This document shows, one piece after another, positions 21,195 through 32,154 of a stretch of 64,000 nucleotides of DNA. The stretch lies in assembly GCF_018812025.1 (NCBI RefSeq), contig NC_063049.1, positions 11,351,537-11,415,536 of the forward strand, written 5' to 3'. A program made the translations under genes and the position numbers. This DNA comes from Megalobrama amblycephala. Lineage: Eukaryota > Chordata > Actinopteri > Cypriniformes > Xenocyprididae. The number at the start of each line of letters is the position of its first letter. Position 1 is the first letter of the stretch. The notes beneath the pieces were generated by a model, which did not search any database, was not told where the DNA came from, and saw only the letters and a list, made by a program, of their open reading frames with translations.

Positions 21195-23109
21195 CATTCT
21201 TAAGCTGATGTGACTCCTGGAATATTCACAAGTCGCAACTGAATTATAAACATATGTTTTCTGTTGTTAGGTACGTTATGTGGGCCAAGATAGAAATGCT
21301 AAACAAAAGGAACGGGATCAATTGGAACCAACGTTTTTAACAACAAAGGTTAGCAGAATTAACATGAAACAACTCTGTCGCTATGGTTACAGGCGTTATT
21401 GAAGTTATCGCGATAATAGAAACGGGATTTGATTGTAGTTTACCTGGCCATACAGACGATGTTTATTCCACTTGTGACTGGTGGTGTAAATTTAAGAGCA
21501 CCAAAACATGTTAGTAATTGTTGTCATTGCCAAGCACTGAGTGTGAGAACTTAGCCATAGAGGGGCACTACTTCAGTAAACATCCCGAAATCAAAAACGA
21601 CAGCGTGGCAATATTTCTGCAGTATGAACTAAAAACTCTGTCCTGGCAAACTTCCGCAGTTTTGCACTCAAAGGCATATTAGATCCACAGCAAAATCCAT
21701 ATTAGATATTTAGTTTCAAAGAACGCTGAAATAGTCGCGTGAAACTTCCTAGTGAGATCGTCGTCACGAAGTTTGTCATCACACACGTGCTGCTCCGGTC
21801 TTCTCAAATGAATGTTTTCGACACTCGTTTCGATATTCTGAAAGGTTAAATTCGACAATTATCTGGTGCCACTTCTGAGCACACACACACACACATACAT
21901 GTTCATGTGTTCCACTGGGTTAAGGACATCCTCCTTGTAAGCCTAGTTCCTGCTAGCGTCCTGCACATCAGACCAGCCCTGTTTTACACGTAGGCTACAT
22001 ACACTTATGTGGCGACGTGTCAATATTTTGAGCGATATTTTGGACGCATTCAGAAATGAATTCCTGATCAGGGTGTGGTTCGGACATACTTATTACTGCA
22101 TGTCAGATACACTCGTTCAAAACTTTTTTTTTCTTTTCTTTTTTTTTTTTTTTTTTTTTAGATTACTGTGGCAGTTTTGGATTACCATGGCAATGGCATG
22201 GTATATTTAGGTATAGTATGTAGCCTACATTACTTGTCAATAGTGCGGGATAATTCCTACTATTTTACACATAGCCTATTAGAAGATATAGGCTACCCTA
22301 TGAGAATGTAAAATGAATTTAAAATTAAATTAAAAAAATTAAATGAAAAAAAAAAAAAGTTTTCTAAAGAAATTCATACATGATTTTCATACATGATTTT
22401 TTTCCCATTTAAAAATTAAATGAAAAAAAAAAAAAATTAGTTTTCTAAAGAAATTCATACATGATTCATTCACACAATTCCCTATATTGTATAATTAGTA
22501 TAATTCATATATTAAAAAAAATGCCTTAGGTACTGCCACAGTAATTTTTTTGAAGAGTATATAAGGATGAGGATTTTAAGATACTAACATTGTTATATCT
22601 ATGTAATCTCACTGTCTCTGAAAGATTGTGAAAGATTTAAAACCTGTTATTTAGATAAAGTCTGGTCTAACCTGTTTTGCTGCAATAGACAATACCTGAA
22701 AGCCTTGTCCATATTTGTTCTTCCAGAATAAACTAAAGGTTTTGAAATAAACAGCACAGTATTATTACACACACAACATACCTTTAACGACAAACATAAA
22801 ATCCAAAAGTGTGGGTGAACTGCTAAAGTAAAAGTCTTTTTTTTTTTTTTTTAATGTGAGACAATATATAAATAAAAAGTAGGTAAGATAAACAACATTA
22901 TTAATGATTAATTATTAATGATTAATAAAGCTGAGCTGTTTGACTGGTGGCTTAAATAACCTGGAGACAATGGTAAATTAGTGACTCAAAATGCTACCTG
23001 TTTATTCCAAATGAGTATAATAGTGGTAGATATAATTACTGGTTGAACATGTTATCTTGAAAAGAGCCCTGTAATGCAGACAACCCCCTTAATTGAGATC
23101 TTTTCAGAC
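21195..23109. other. galnt5 upstream region, no exon seen
   Basis: It holds poly-T runs (22125-22160 and 22830-22850), a short CA run near 21880 and a small direct repeat with TTTTCTAAAGAAATTCATAC at about 22358 and 22440. No exon was recognised. Confidence 0.5.
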
Positions 23110-23760
23110 CCCGCAAAAGTGACTCTGGCATGTCCTGAGTTGAGCGGAACAATCTTGCGTTGTGTCTTTATAACATGCTAATTAGGGATTTGGAATTAAA
23201 ATTACAACAGTTGGTCTTTCATTTGCATAGAGGTCATGTTTAGCTAATGTGTTTCTTGTTGAAACCGACAGCCAGCATGACTATGGTTAAATCTGACCCA
23301 GTGACATTTCCTGTTTCAAATTATGCACAATGTGTGAATTAAATTAATTAGAGAATACATTAAGAAATATGGCTCACGGAAACGACCGTAATATTTAGTT
23401 ATGTGAGGTCATTTTCTTTCATTGTTGGAGCTAATTTGTTTCATAACATTTCCTGCTGTACTATCTGCTCATGTTAACTATGATGTATGCAATTTGTTAG
23501 GGCTTTAATTAATTATGATTACATTTTATACTAAATGTTCAGCTTGTTTGGAGAGATGGCACTGAGAAAACCTTTCAAACAATTAATTTGAAATCAATTG
23601 CTTCCTTTTTCACTCCCTTTAACTAGTATGGCAGTGTGTGGGAAATCTGTATGCTATTTCCTGCAGCTGTGATTAGCTGTAAATAGCCGTAATGAGTGAT
23701 CATCTCCACCACTGCTACTGCAGCAGTCAAATAAATGAATTGGACTGTTGTAATGGTTAG
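23110..23760. other. Candidate conserved non-coding block
   Basis: Unlike its neighbours, this stretch has no recognised repeat and no ORF. It is rich in homeodomain-type cores such as AATTAATTAG near 23345 and TTAATTAATTATGATTAC near 23505, plus an E-box-like CAGCTG near 23665. It may be an ancient enhancer upstream of galnt5. This rests on texture alone. Confidence 0.25.
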
Positions 23761-25777
23761 TTGTATACCTATCCTCACACTGCAGCACCCTTTTTAATTA
23801 GTCGTGGATTACAGTGTTTGGGGCTGAGATGGTGCATCTATTATGTCCAGCGCTAGCCTTGAAACAGGACCTCGCCTCAAATATGTAAATCTCTCTTTTG
23901 CAGGCAGAGACAAACCCAGCCCATCAGTTTCTGCCAATCAGCAAGAGTGACAGAGGGAGAAAGTAACAAAAATATGTTAAAAAAAAAAAAGAAAGAAAAA
24001 AAGAGTCTAGTTATATTGTATATGATCACATTCATTGTTATAAATGAACTCACTATTAAGGCACAGTATTTCCCCACCCGAAATTGATAATTTGATAACA
24101 TGAAAACTTGATTTACAAATGCTTCAATTAAATCAATATGTAATAAATTCTGTCTCAAAACAATTATTGAAATCTATTTACATATATATATTACATTACA
24201 GGTATTCTCAACAAAGATAAATAAGGCATTAAAGCATTAAATTTAATACAATAAATGCTACTGTAAACATAAAAATGCTATTGTAAACACATTTTAAGTA
24301 ATTGATTTTTCTTATGTTCATTTATACGACTCTCTATGTCTTCTGTCATGGCAGATTTTTATGCTCACTGTTTTTTTCCATCAAAGCACTTTGTATTAGA
24401 TACACTTAAAGAAACACTTATCCATGAGACAGTAAATCTGAACTAAAGATATAATACAAATACCTTATTATGCAATATAAAATGTTAGATAACAGATTCA
24501 TTTCTAATTACATTAGGGGTGAATTCAAGTTGATTGGGACACTTTTTACCATGATAGAGAGAGGTTTGTACAGTGTTGTACTTAACTAGAGATACTGACA
24601 TAGTATAATCAAAAGTACAGTATGTGGACACCTCCTTCTATTCCAGTAATTTCTGCTGGGGAATAAAATTAATGGTACACCATGCAATAAAATTCTAGAG
24701 CAGGGTTCCTCATTCCGGATTCCGGAGATTTTCTAGTTTAGTTCTGACTTTGCTCCAACACACCTAACTGTAATTTTGTAAACCCAAAAACCTTAATTAG
24801 ATAAGGTGATTAATTCAAATAAAGGTGTGGTTAAATTAGAGAGGGAACACTGCAGGGAAGTGGGGAGATTCATTGCTTTTTTCAGCTGTTGAACACTCTG
24901 TCACTAGATGGCAGCTTAGTTCATTTAATAACAGGTAAATATAAACATACCCAGTGTACCCAAAATTTGGTGCTGAGAAAAGGTCACATTAAGGTGTGTC
25001 GCTAGACCTCTTTTACTGGGCACAAACCTAGTGAAATATCACTTTTGAATATAATTACTTATATTATTAACTAAAAATATTTATAATATAAATGTCTGAC
25101 GAATGTCTGACCTACCTGAAAATTTACATGTTGTGTGTTTTAACTGTTTAGAACACAAAAGCAGTTTTAGGACAGCAGCCACAGGGCGGAAGTGAGGGCG
25201 GAGCCTATACGTTTTTCAAATTATGAGTAAAGTAAAGCCTGGTAAACATAATTTGATGATACTTTGACATTTTGTTATACAACGAACACTGCTCACACAC
25301 TCACACCCCATGTAATCTAGTTACTTATTAAAAAACACGTTTTCAAAAATGAACATAACTGCTTCAAAATTCACATTTTCGTTATGGGTGTGCGTAATTT
25401 ACATCCATTTTGACATCCATTTTTTAAAACTACACTGAATAAACCTTTTGTGATGAAATAGCTTATCATTTAATGAGTCGACAGCCCATCAGCTAATCTT
25501 CAACGGGTTTGCTTTTAAACATTTGTTTTGGATTGATCTATTTTTAGAGTTTACACTGAAAAAAGTGCTGTTTTATAAGAGAAGTCATGGACAATTGCAT
25601 GACAGGTATGATTCAGTTTGTGGCACTTCTCATTCATTTCTATGGTATCTGCAAACAGTGACTGACTGTGGCACACGGCTGTAATGTGATTGGTTATCAA
25701 GGCACACGTAAGTTAGCCGCTACACTTTCTCCAATGGTACAGCCACGGACCCTCGTATTTCCAAATAATAAAGCTGG
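23761..25777. other. AT-rich spacer, no gene seen
   Basis: There are short repeat scraps (ACAGTATGTGGACACC near 24627, TGCTCCAACACACCTAACTG near 24750), but no exon and no complete element. Confidence 0.4.
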
Positions 25778-26170
25778 TGTGTCCGAAATCGCATACTGTC
25801 TGAGTAGATACTACATTTGAATTTAAACTTACTTTGCGACTGTTAAAAAAGTATGTTATATATAGTATGACTGTGTGTAGTATGAATGTAATATGGACGT
25901 ACTTCATCCACCATGTTGTCATTATCATGTGACCTACGAGAGTCAGTTGCATCGGATCACCTTCAGCCATCCTCTCCTGTGCCTCATGGGATACTGAAGT
26001 GTCCATAGGATGCATACTTCAGAATCTCGGCGGAAGTAGTAGGTCATCTGGGGACTTTTCGCCTATTGGTTTTCGAATACTATGTATTCAGACATGCTAC
26101 TCTGTTGGCGTACTGTTTTTTGCATGCTATGTAGAATATAGAAGTATTCAGTTTCAGATGCAACTATGTA
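25778..26170. repeat. Possible decayed MITE (GTGTCCGAAATCGCATACT end)
   Basis: The left edge GTGTCCGAAATCGCATACT matches a common fish transposon end in style. The right edge with GTATTCAGTTTCAGATGC is only weakly complementary, so the boundaries are uncertain. Confidence 0.3.
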
Positions 26171-26869
26171 GCCCCAGCTCTTTTTAGTGCTGCTTTCGTT
26201 GTGTTCTGTCTTCCGGTCTGTATTTCCACAGCATGAAGGTAAGATCATACGGATTTATGAATGAACCGCTTTGTTTTAAAAACTTCCAGGTTAACTGACA
26301 TTTGTTATGACATCCGCTTTAAAGTAAATCCACTTCAATTAAATCAAAATCCATGTGGTAATAGCTCACTATATAGTTAGTTATAGTTACTAAATGGAAA
26401 CACATTTAATGTTATCTTTAATTGTAGTTCCCGCGTTCCGCTCCTTGTCGCGCACAGTTGAGCGCGCAAGCATTTCAAAGATACTCCTTTGGCCCTGGGC
26501 GCGAGCCTTTCAAAGATACTCCTTTGCCCGTGAGCGTGGAAAGATGCGCACACCGTCCGTAGTCATAAAAATTCGGCTGCTCGCCACTGTTCAGAGAGTC
26601 AAAGCTAGTCCACAGTCTAGTAAACGTTTCTTGCTTGCGCTGAATGAAAACACATGAGAGACAAGAGAGAGACTTATACATTGCAGTACTGAACACTGAA
26701 CGGTCCATGCATAGCGGACGGGCACGCAGGGCTACTAAATTATTCGTATTATTATCATTGCTACATTTATTATTAAATTAATATTGTAATTAATTTGCCC
26801 CCAATATCATCAGAGCATCACCGCATAACCGACGCGCTGCGAGGGTAAAAAAAGATTAGATTCATCTCC

Positions 26870-27085
26870 CATTGTCTCCAAGAGAATATGTGCCGTTAAT
26901 GCAGCGACAGATGCCAAAAGCGCAGTCATTTTTACTTTCAGTTTCTGTAGTGAATAATTGACTGGCGTTTGAGACTTCTTCACCCGCATAACTCCCACGC
27001 AAAGTTTGTACATTGTTTGTGTGATATCCACTGGCTCGCCTTCATGGTTTAAAATGAAAATATTTTCAATATTGCGACGTGGCAT
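26870..27085 (-). pseudogene. Degenerate BED-finger-like fragment of a hAT transposase
   Basis: On the minus strand, NIENIFILNHEGEPVDITQ, then YKLCVGVMRVKKSQTPVNYS resembles the opening of a BED zinc finger (hydrophobic F, then G-E-P-V, then CxxC-type lysine-rich loop). The second cysteine and the His pair are lost. No hAT body follows. Confidence 0.35.
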
Positions 27086-27746
27086 TTTTCTTTATCACCA
27101 ATGGCTCGCAAAATGACGGACATTCACATAAAAAAACTTAAACCAAAAAAACTTAAACCAACCGCCTTGACCTGCATATATACTAAAGTACACAGCAACA
27201 TACATAGGACAAATCCAAACATTATTCTGAATGTGTGTGAAAACAACGTAAATGTACTGAAATGTGCATAAATACAATGTGCGATCGAGAGCGCTCATAC
27301 ATGATTTGCTAATGGATACAAACACATTTTGTTGTTATTTCATCATTGTTATTTCATATTGCATGAACTTATGAGAACATATAACGTTTTTAAATTTAAA
27401 ATATAATTATAATTGTTTAAATTATCTTAACCAATATTAACTAATGCTGTAAACAGTGCTCTGATAATTTGTAAATAACTAATGTAACATTTTTCCCATT
27501 TGACTGTATTATGATAGGCAGGCCTATTATTTCCTTCATGTTCACGTTGTTACAAATAAAATTTAAAAAAAAAGTATGGGCATTTTAACAAATTTTGCAT
27601 TAATTCAAATACACTTTATTTAACCATATGAAATTCAAAACAAACATTTGCAAATTAAGCATTTAACAAGCCATTTAAAAATAATTAAGAAATATAAACA
27701 GCTCATAACTGCAACAAAACACGCAAACTTTATGCAACGAATCAAC
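27086..27746. other. AT-rich spacer, no gene seen
   Basis: No exon or element end was recognised between the BED-like fragment and the TTAA at 27747. Confidence 0.5.
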
Positions 27747-27905
27747 TTAAAGGGTTAGTTCACCCAAAAATTAAAATTCTGTCATTTATTACTCACCCTC
27801 ATGTTGTTCCACACCCGTAAGACCTTCGTTACGAATGCAAATGATGCAAGTGATGGCCGACTTCAAAACATTGCTTCAGGCAGCATCGGAGCATTATGAG
27901 TCAGC

Positions 27906-28281
27906 TGTCATGATCACTAGTGGGAGTGCCCTAATCAACCACTAGAGGGCACTCCAACCCGGACTCTTGGTTTTACTGTTAGACTTCATTACCCATACTC
28001 ACCTCCCGGACTCATTATCCTGTTTCATTGCACACAGCTGTTTTGTGTTTGTTCATTAGTGTCTGTCTATTTATACCTGGTTTGTCTCTGCCTTTGTTAT
28101 GGTGTCTTCACGAATGTTCCTGGTTTCTCTGTTTTGGTTTTGTTTGTGTTTTTCTTATTTTGTGTACGGACTGTTACTGTGGATTTTGACCCTTGCCTGT
28201 TTCTGGATTTACGCTTTGGATTACCCCATTAAATTACTGCAAATGGATCTTGCCTGTTTGTTTCTGTGATTTTCCGTGACA
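27906..28281 (+). repeat. 5' LTR
   Basis: A 376-bp repeat begins TGTCATGATCACTAG and ends TTTTCCGTGACA. It has a TATA-like TATTTATACC near 28069 and an ATTAAA polyadenylation-like signal near 28229. It matches 29602-29741 plus 30530-30715. Confidence 0.8.
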
Positions 28282-28311
28282 GAAGACACCATCACAAATA
28301 GATCCAGCAGG

Positions 28312-29472
28312 ATGGGTACACGAATCACTCCTCCAGCTACTACGAAGGAGCGGATGGATCGCCTTCAGAATTTGACTACCCTGAAACAATGGGGGAATGA
28401 GGTAGGAGGTTTGGCCCAGTTGTTTTGGACACTGGCGGTGGGGCTGGGCTATAATGATGCAGCACTAATGGACCTTTTGAATGATTGCCTGGATGACCCG
28501 TTACCTCTGTGGGAGATGAATGGACTAAAAGACCTGGCTTTTTGGGGGTTCGTCCACGATCTCAAACATCGGAGTATATGGGCAACACCGGATCAGCCAG
28601 AGCCTGCTCCAACCAATGAGTTTGCTCCAGTCAGTGTGCACGCTCCAGCCAGTGAGTCCGTTCCAGATCCCACTCCAGCCCGTGAATCCGTTCCAGAGGC
28701 CACAGGGGAGGTGGGCACTGTGTCTCTGCTTCACCCATGTAAAAGGAGGAGGAGGAGGAGGAGGAAGAAGGCTTACTTCATCCTTCAAGGCCCGGAGGCC
28801 TTTCCAGAGTCCGCTCCAGCCAGTGAGTCCACTCCAGAGCCCGCTTCAGTCAGTGAGTCCGCTCCAGCCAGTGAGTCCACTCCAGAGCCCGCTCCAGCCA
28901 GTGAGTCCACTCCAGAGCCCGCTCCAGTCAGTGAGTCCACTCCAGAGCCCGCTCCAGTCAGTGAGTCCACTCCAGCCAGTGACTCCACTCCAGAGCCCGC
29001 TCCAGCCAGTGAGTCCGCTCCAGTCAGTGAGTCCACTCCAAAGCCCGCTCCAGCCAGTGAGTCCATTCCAGCCAGTGAGTCCACTCCAGAGCCTGCTCCA
29101 GTCAGTGAGTCCACTCCAGCCAGTGAGTCCACTCCAGAGCCCGCTCCAGCCAGGGAGTCCGCTCCAGCCAGTGAGTCCACTCCAGAGCCCGCTCCAGTCA
29201 GTGAGTCTGCTCCAGCTAGTGAGTCCACTCCAGAGCCTGCTCCAGCCAGGGAGTCCGCTCCAGAGTCTGTTCCAGCCTGTGGGTCTGCTTCGGTGCCTAC
29301 AGATGAGGTAGGCACAGAGCCACCACCTCACTCTCATAAGAGGAGGAAAAGGAGGAGAAGGGCTTCCTCTGTCCTTCAAGGCCCGGAGACCACTCTAAAG
29401 GTTGTTCTTTGTTTTCCCAAGCCTTGCCCTGCCGGCGCCACCCAAGCGCCTTGCCCTGCTGCCGCCAACTAA
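28312..29472 (+). CDS. Gag-like protein with P-E-A-S repeats
   Basis: I start at the ATG at 28312 (386 codons); an upstream open GTG at 28276 lies in the LTR end. Residues about 1-95 form a compact region (LTTLKQWGNEVGGLAQLFWT, then LGYNDAALMDLLND and WEMNGLKDLAFWGFVHDL), possibly a retrotransposon capsid-like domain; I do not recognise it firmly. Two basic tracts (KRRRRRRRKK and HKRRKRRRRA), each followed by a LQGPE motif, flank a region of about 150 residues made of repeated PASEST and PEPA units. There is no CCHC knuckle. The stop at 29470 falls in a Pro/Ala-rich stretch, and more repeat units follow out of frame, so the end may be a frameshift. It sits between the LTRs of a non-autonomous element. 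Function is unknown. Confidence 0.55.
   Translation: MGTRITPPATTKERMDRLQNLTTLKQWGNEVGGLAQLFWTLAVGLGYNDAALMDLLNDCLDDPLPLWEMNGLKDLAFWGFVHDLKHRSIWATPDQPEPAPTNEFAPVSVHAPASESVPDPTPARESVPEATGEVGTVSLLHPCKRRRRRRRKKAYFILQGPEAFPESAPASESTPEPASVSESAPASESTPEPAPASESTPEPAPVSESTPEPAPVSESTPASDSTPEPAPASESAPVSESTPKPAPASESIPASESTPEPAPVSESTPASESTPEPAPARESAPASESTPEPAPVSESAPASESTPEPAPARESAPESVPACGSASVPTDEVGTEPPPHSHKRRKRRRRASSVLQGPETTLKVVLCFPKPCPAGATQAPCPAAAN
28801..29270 (+). repeat. Minisatellite of 18- and 12-bp modules
   Basis: The array is built from CCAGCCAGTGAGTCCACT and CCAGAGCCCGCT, often joined as a 30-bp unit, about 15 units in all. A short outlier array lies at 29519-29600. Because unit lengths are multiples of three and stop-free, several frames on both strands stay open. 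Confidence 0.9.
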
Positions 29473-29741
29473 GCGCCTGCCCTGCCGCTGCCGCCCAGGC
29501 CGCCAGCCCTGCCACCGCCGCCAGTGAGTCCGTTCCAGCCAGTGAGTCCACTCCAGAGCCCGCTCCAGCCAGGGAGTCTGCTCCAGCCAGTGAGTCCACT
29601 CCGGACTCTTGGTTTCACTGTTGGACTTCATTACCCATACTCACCTCCCGGACTCATTATCCTGTTTCATTGCACACAGCTGTTTTGTGTTTGTTCATTA
29701 GTGTCTGTCTATTTATACCTGGTTTGTCTCTGCCTTTGTTA

Positions 29742-30529
29742 TGCTGTGTTCACACCAAACGCGAATAGAGCGTATGGCGCGAATGATTTCAATGTTAAGT
29801 CAATGTAAAGACGCGTTTACGTGCGTCTGGAGGTCTCGCGGCGCGAATGAGGCGTTTAGCGCGGCGCGGAAGACGCGAATTGGCCTCACTCATGCTTTTT
29901 GTGCATTTAGCGTTTGACGCGAATTCGCGTCTGACGCCCGAGTTGAAAAATTTGAACTTTGGCGTAAATTCGCGCCGCGTTAACCAATCAGGAGCCTGCT
30001 TGCTGCTGTGGTGGCAGGCCCGCCCGGAGTCACTCATTCAAAATGGAGGAACGACTGATATTATCAGTGAGCAGTCACCCAGAGATTTATGACACAAGTT
30101 CATACTTCAGACAAGAATAAAAAGGACCTCGCTTGGAAGAGTGTCGGTGAGGAGATTGGGCTACCTGGTAAGTTGTAAATACACATTTCACTTTTGAGTC
30201 ACGTACACGTTTATCGACCCGCAGCCTTCCCGCGACGCTGACCTCTACGCCGCTGTTCTGCTCTCCAGAGCAAATACAAAGCGGTAGCTCTCTCAATGAA
30301 CGCACGATCAACATCAGCCATCTTGCAAACAGACAACCGCCTAGCACTTGCCCCTCCCACAAGAAGCGGATTTCGCCTCGGACGCGCGTCAATTTAGCTT
30401 CAAACGCTTGTTTTTTACGCGCGTCTATTTCGCTCTAGACGCGCGAACGCATTCAAAATGTTCAAGCGGCAAACTAGACGCGGTAGACGCAAATTTGACG
30501 CTCTATTCGCGTTTGGTGTGAACGCAGCA
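29742..30529. mobile_element. Harbinger-type MITE with MADF-like exon, copy 1
   Basis: Inverted ends TGCTGTGTTCACACC and GGTGTGAACGCAGCA are flanked by TTA (29739-29741 and 30530-30532), the target type of PIF/Harbinger transposons. The body is GC-rich, with many GACGCG-type words. A second copy is at 47947-48678. Confidence 0.85.
30043..30167 (+). pseudogene. MADF-like first exon inside the Harbinger MITE, copy 1
   Basis: An ATG opens MEERLILSVSSHPEIYDTSS. After a one-base frame shift the frame continues as NKKDLAWKSVGEEIGLPG, ending at a GTAAGT donor. This is the start of a MADF (Myb/SANT-like) DNA-binding domain, a class found with Harbinger transposons. No second exon is present. Confidence 0.65.
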
Positions 30530-31009
30530 TTATGGTGTCTTCATGAATGTTCCTGGTTTCTCTGTTTTGGTTTTCTTTGTGTTTTTCTTGTTTTGTGTAC
30601 GGACTGTTACTGTGGATTTTGACCCTTGACTGTTTCTGGATTTACGCTTTGGATTACCCCATTAAATTACTGCAAATGGATCTTGCCTGTTCGTTTCTGT
30701 GATTTTTCTGTGACCTCAGCGTGTCGAATCTGCGGTTCGGAGTGCCAAAGTCATTTCAGCAGTTTGGCAGTTTGACACACGATCCAAATCATGATTCAAC
30801 ACAAAACATTCATAACGCTCCGAAGCTTCATGAAGCAGTGTTTTGAAATTGGCCATCACTATATAAGTCGTTATTTATTTATTTATTTTTAGCTCACCAA
30901 AAATATTCTCGTCGCTGAGAAGATGAACAAAGGTCTTACGGGTGTGGAACGGCATGAGGGTGAGTAATAAATGACATTATTTTCATTTTTGGGTGAACTA
31001 ACCCTTTAA

Positions 31010-32154
31010 AAATAACCCTTTAACAACAACGGTGCAAAAAAAGAGCTCAACAGTAATCTCACATAAAAGAACAAAGTGGAACATACCATTTATATTCATA
31101 AGTAATAGAATCAGAAGCAGTGATTACAAATTCACAAGTATTGATCTAGTCGGTTAAACAGGTTTGTAACAAAGTCTAAAATAGTTAGCGATTATGTTTG
31201 ATTCCTTTGAACAGCTTACTCACACACTGAATCATTTGCACCAGTTTCTCACATCAAAATACAGTAGTAACAGGACACTTGATAAGACAGAGCCTATACT
31301 GTAGTTACAATCTACTACAGGAAGCAAAGCATTTGGCATCAATAAAGCAGCTCTTTATTGTGCATGCAGTTTATATCCATATATCTATAATACTATAAAA
31401 AAGAGTAGCCTATCAAAACACAGGGACACAGGGACTAATTTGTGAAATGTTTTAGAATCCTTAAACCACTTACACTTTAGAATTAAGGTTTTAAATAAGT
31501 TTTATCATGTTTCTTTGCACAAAAAAACAAAACTAATTCTACATCTCTTTAACAGAAAAAAAATAGCCTTCCTGTCATTATGCATTTTAATTAGTGCATA
31601 CATTTACTTTAGCAACAACTGTTAATTATTATTAAGTAATAAGTAGGCATACACTTGATAAAAGGCTTTATTGAACAGTAACCACTTACCGCTTTATTAG
31701 CTTACCGCTAATAGAGTACTCTGTAAAAACTACAAATGTGCAGTTGTTTCCTTTAAGAGCTATTTCTACCTGATCTGACTCTTAAAACACTTCACTTAGG
31801 GTAACCCAATGCATTCAGTTGATTCAGTAATTTTAATTAGAATAAAACCTATTAATTCAAATGCTACCTCACAAAACATTTTACAGTGTACTGCTTGGGA
31901 GTTAGTCTGATAGCAGTGGCAGGTGTTTGCATGGCAGCAGTGTTAAATGTCAGTCTGTAATGCGAGCTGGACAGCATCTCAGAGCTTGGACAGAGACTTT
32001 ATTGGCTCCTCCATGCCCTGTGGCCAGCCTGAAGCCTCATGAACAGCCTGACTCCAAATGCTTCAATACAGAATTTGAACATTACTCATTCTCAAACACC
32101 TGTTAATCCATTTGTGCAGGAAATACACAAATATAATTTTCATAACTATTAGTA
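31010..32154. other. AT-rich spacer, no gene seen
   Basis: I found no exon, terminal repeat or long open frame here. Confidence 0.5.

Larger units (their letters stand above)
27906..30715 (+). mobile_element. Non-autonomous LTR retrotransposon, gag-like ORF only
   Basis: Two direct terminal repeats are recognisable, starting TG and ending CA or a variant. The insert is flanked by TCAGC (27901-27905 and 30716-30720), as expected of integrase-made 5-bp duplications. The interior carries one gag-like ORF and a minisatellite, but no protease, reverse transcriptase or integrase, so it needs enzymes from another element. The 3' LTR is broken by a Harbinger MITE and lacks its first 50 or so bases. 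No clear tRNA primer site is recognised after 28281. Confidence 0.8.
29602..30715 (+). repeat. 3' LTR, truncated at its start and interrupted
   Basis: It begins at GGACTCTTGGTTTCACTG, which matches the 5' LTR from about position 52 of the repeat. The preceding ORF array ends in CACTCC, the same bases that precede this point inside the 5' LTR, so a microhomology deletion is likely. The MITE 29742-30529 interrupts it. Confidence 0.8.
27751..31005. mobile_element. TTAA foldback MITE split by a retrotransposon
   Basis: Left end AGGGTTAGTTCACCC and right end GGGTGAACTAACCCT are inverted repeats, both flanked by TTAA (27747-27750 and 31006-31009). The MITE sequence covers 27751-27905 and 30716-31005. 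Everything between is a later LTR element, itself flanked by a 5-bp TCAGC duplication. Confidence 0.85.

Noticed and set aside
26394..26708. Overlapping plus and minus frames of 77-87 codons
   Set aside because: They arise from a local direct repeat (TTTCAAAGATACTCCTTTG) and have no domain features.
28785..29379. Two overlapping minus-strand open frames of about 176 codons
   Set aside because: They are antisense to the minisatellite and stay open only because the repeat unit is a multiple of three without stops.
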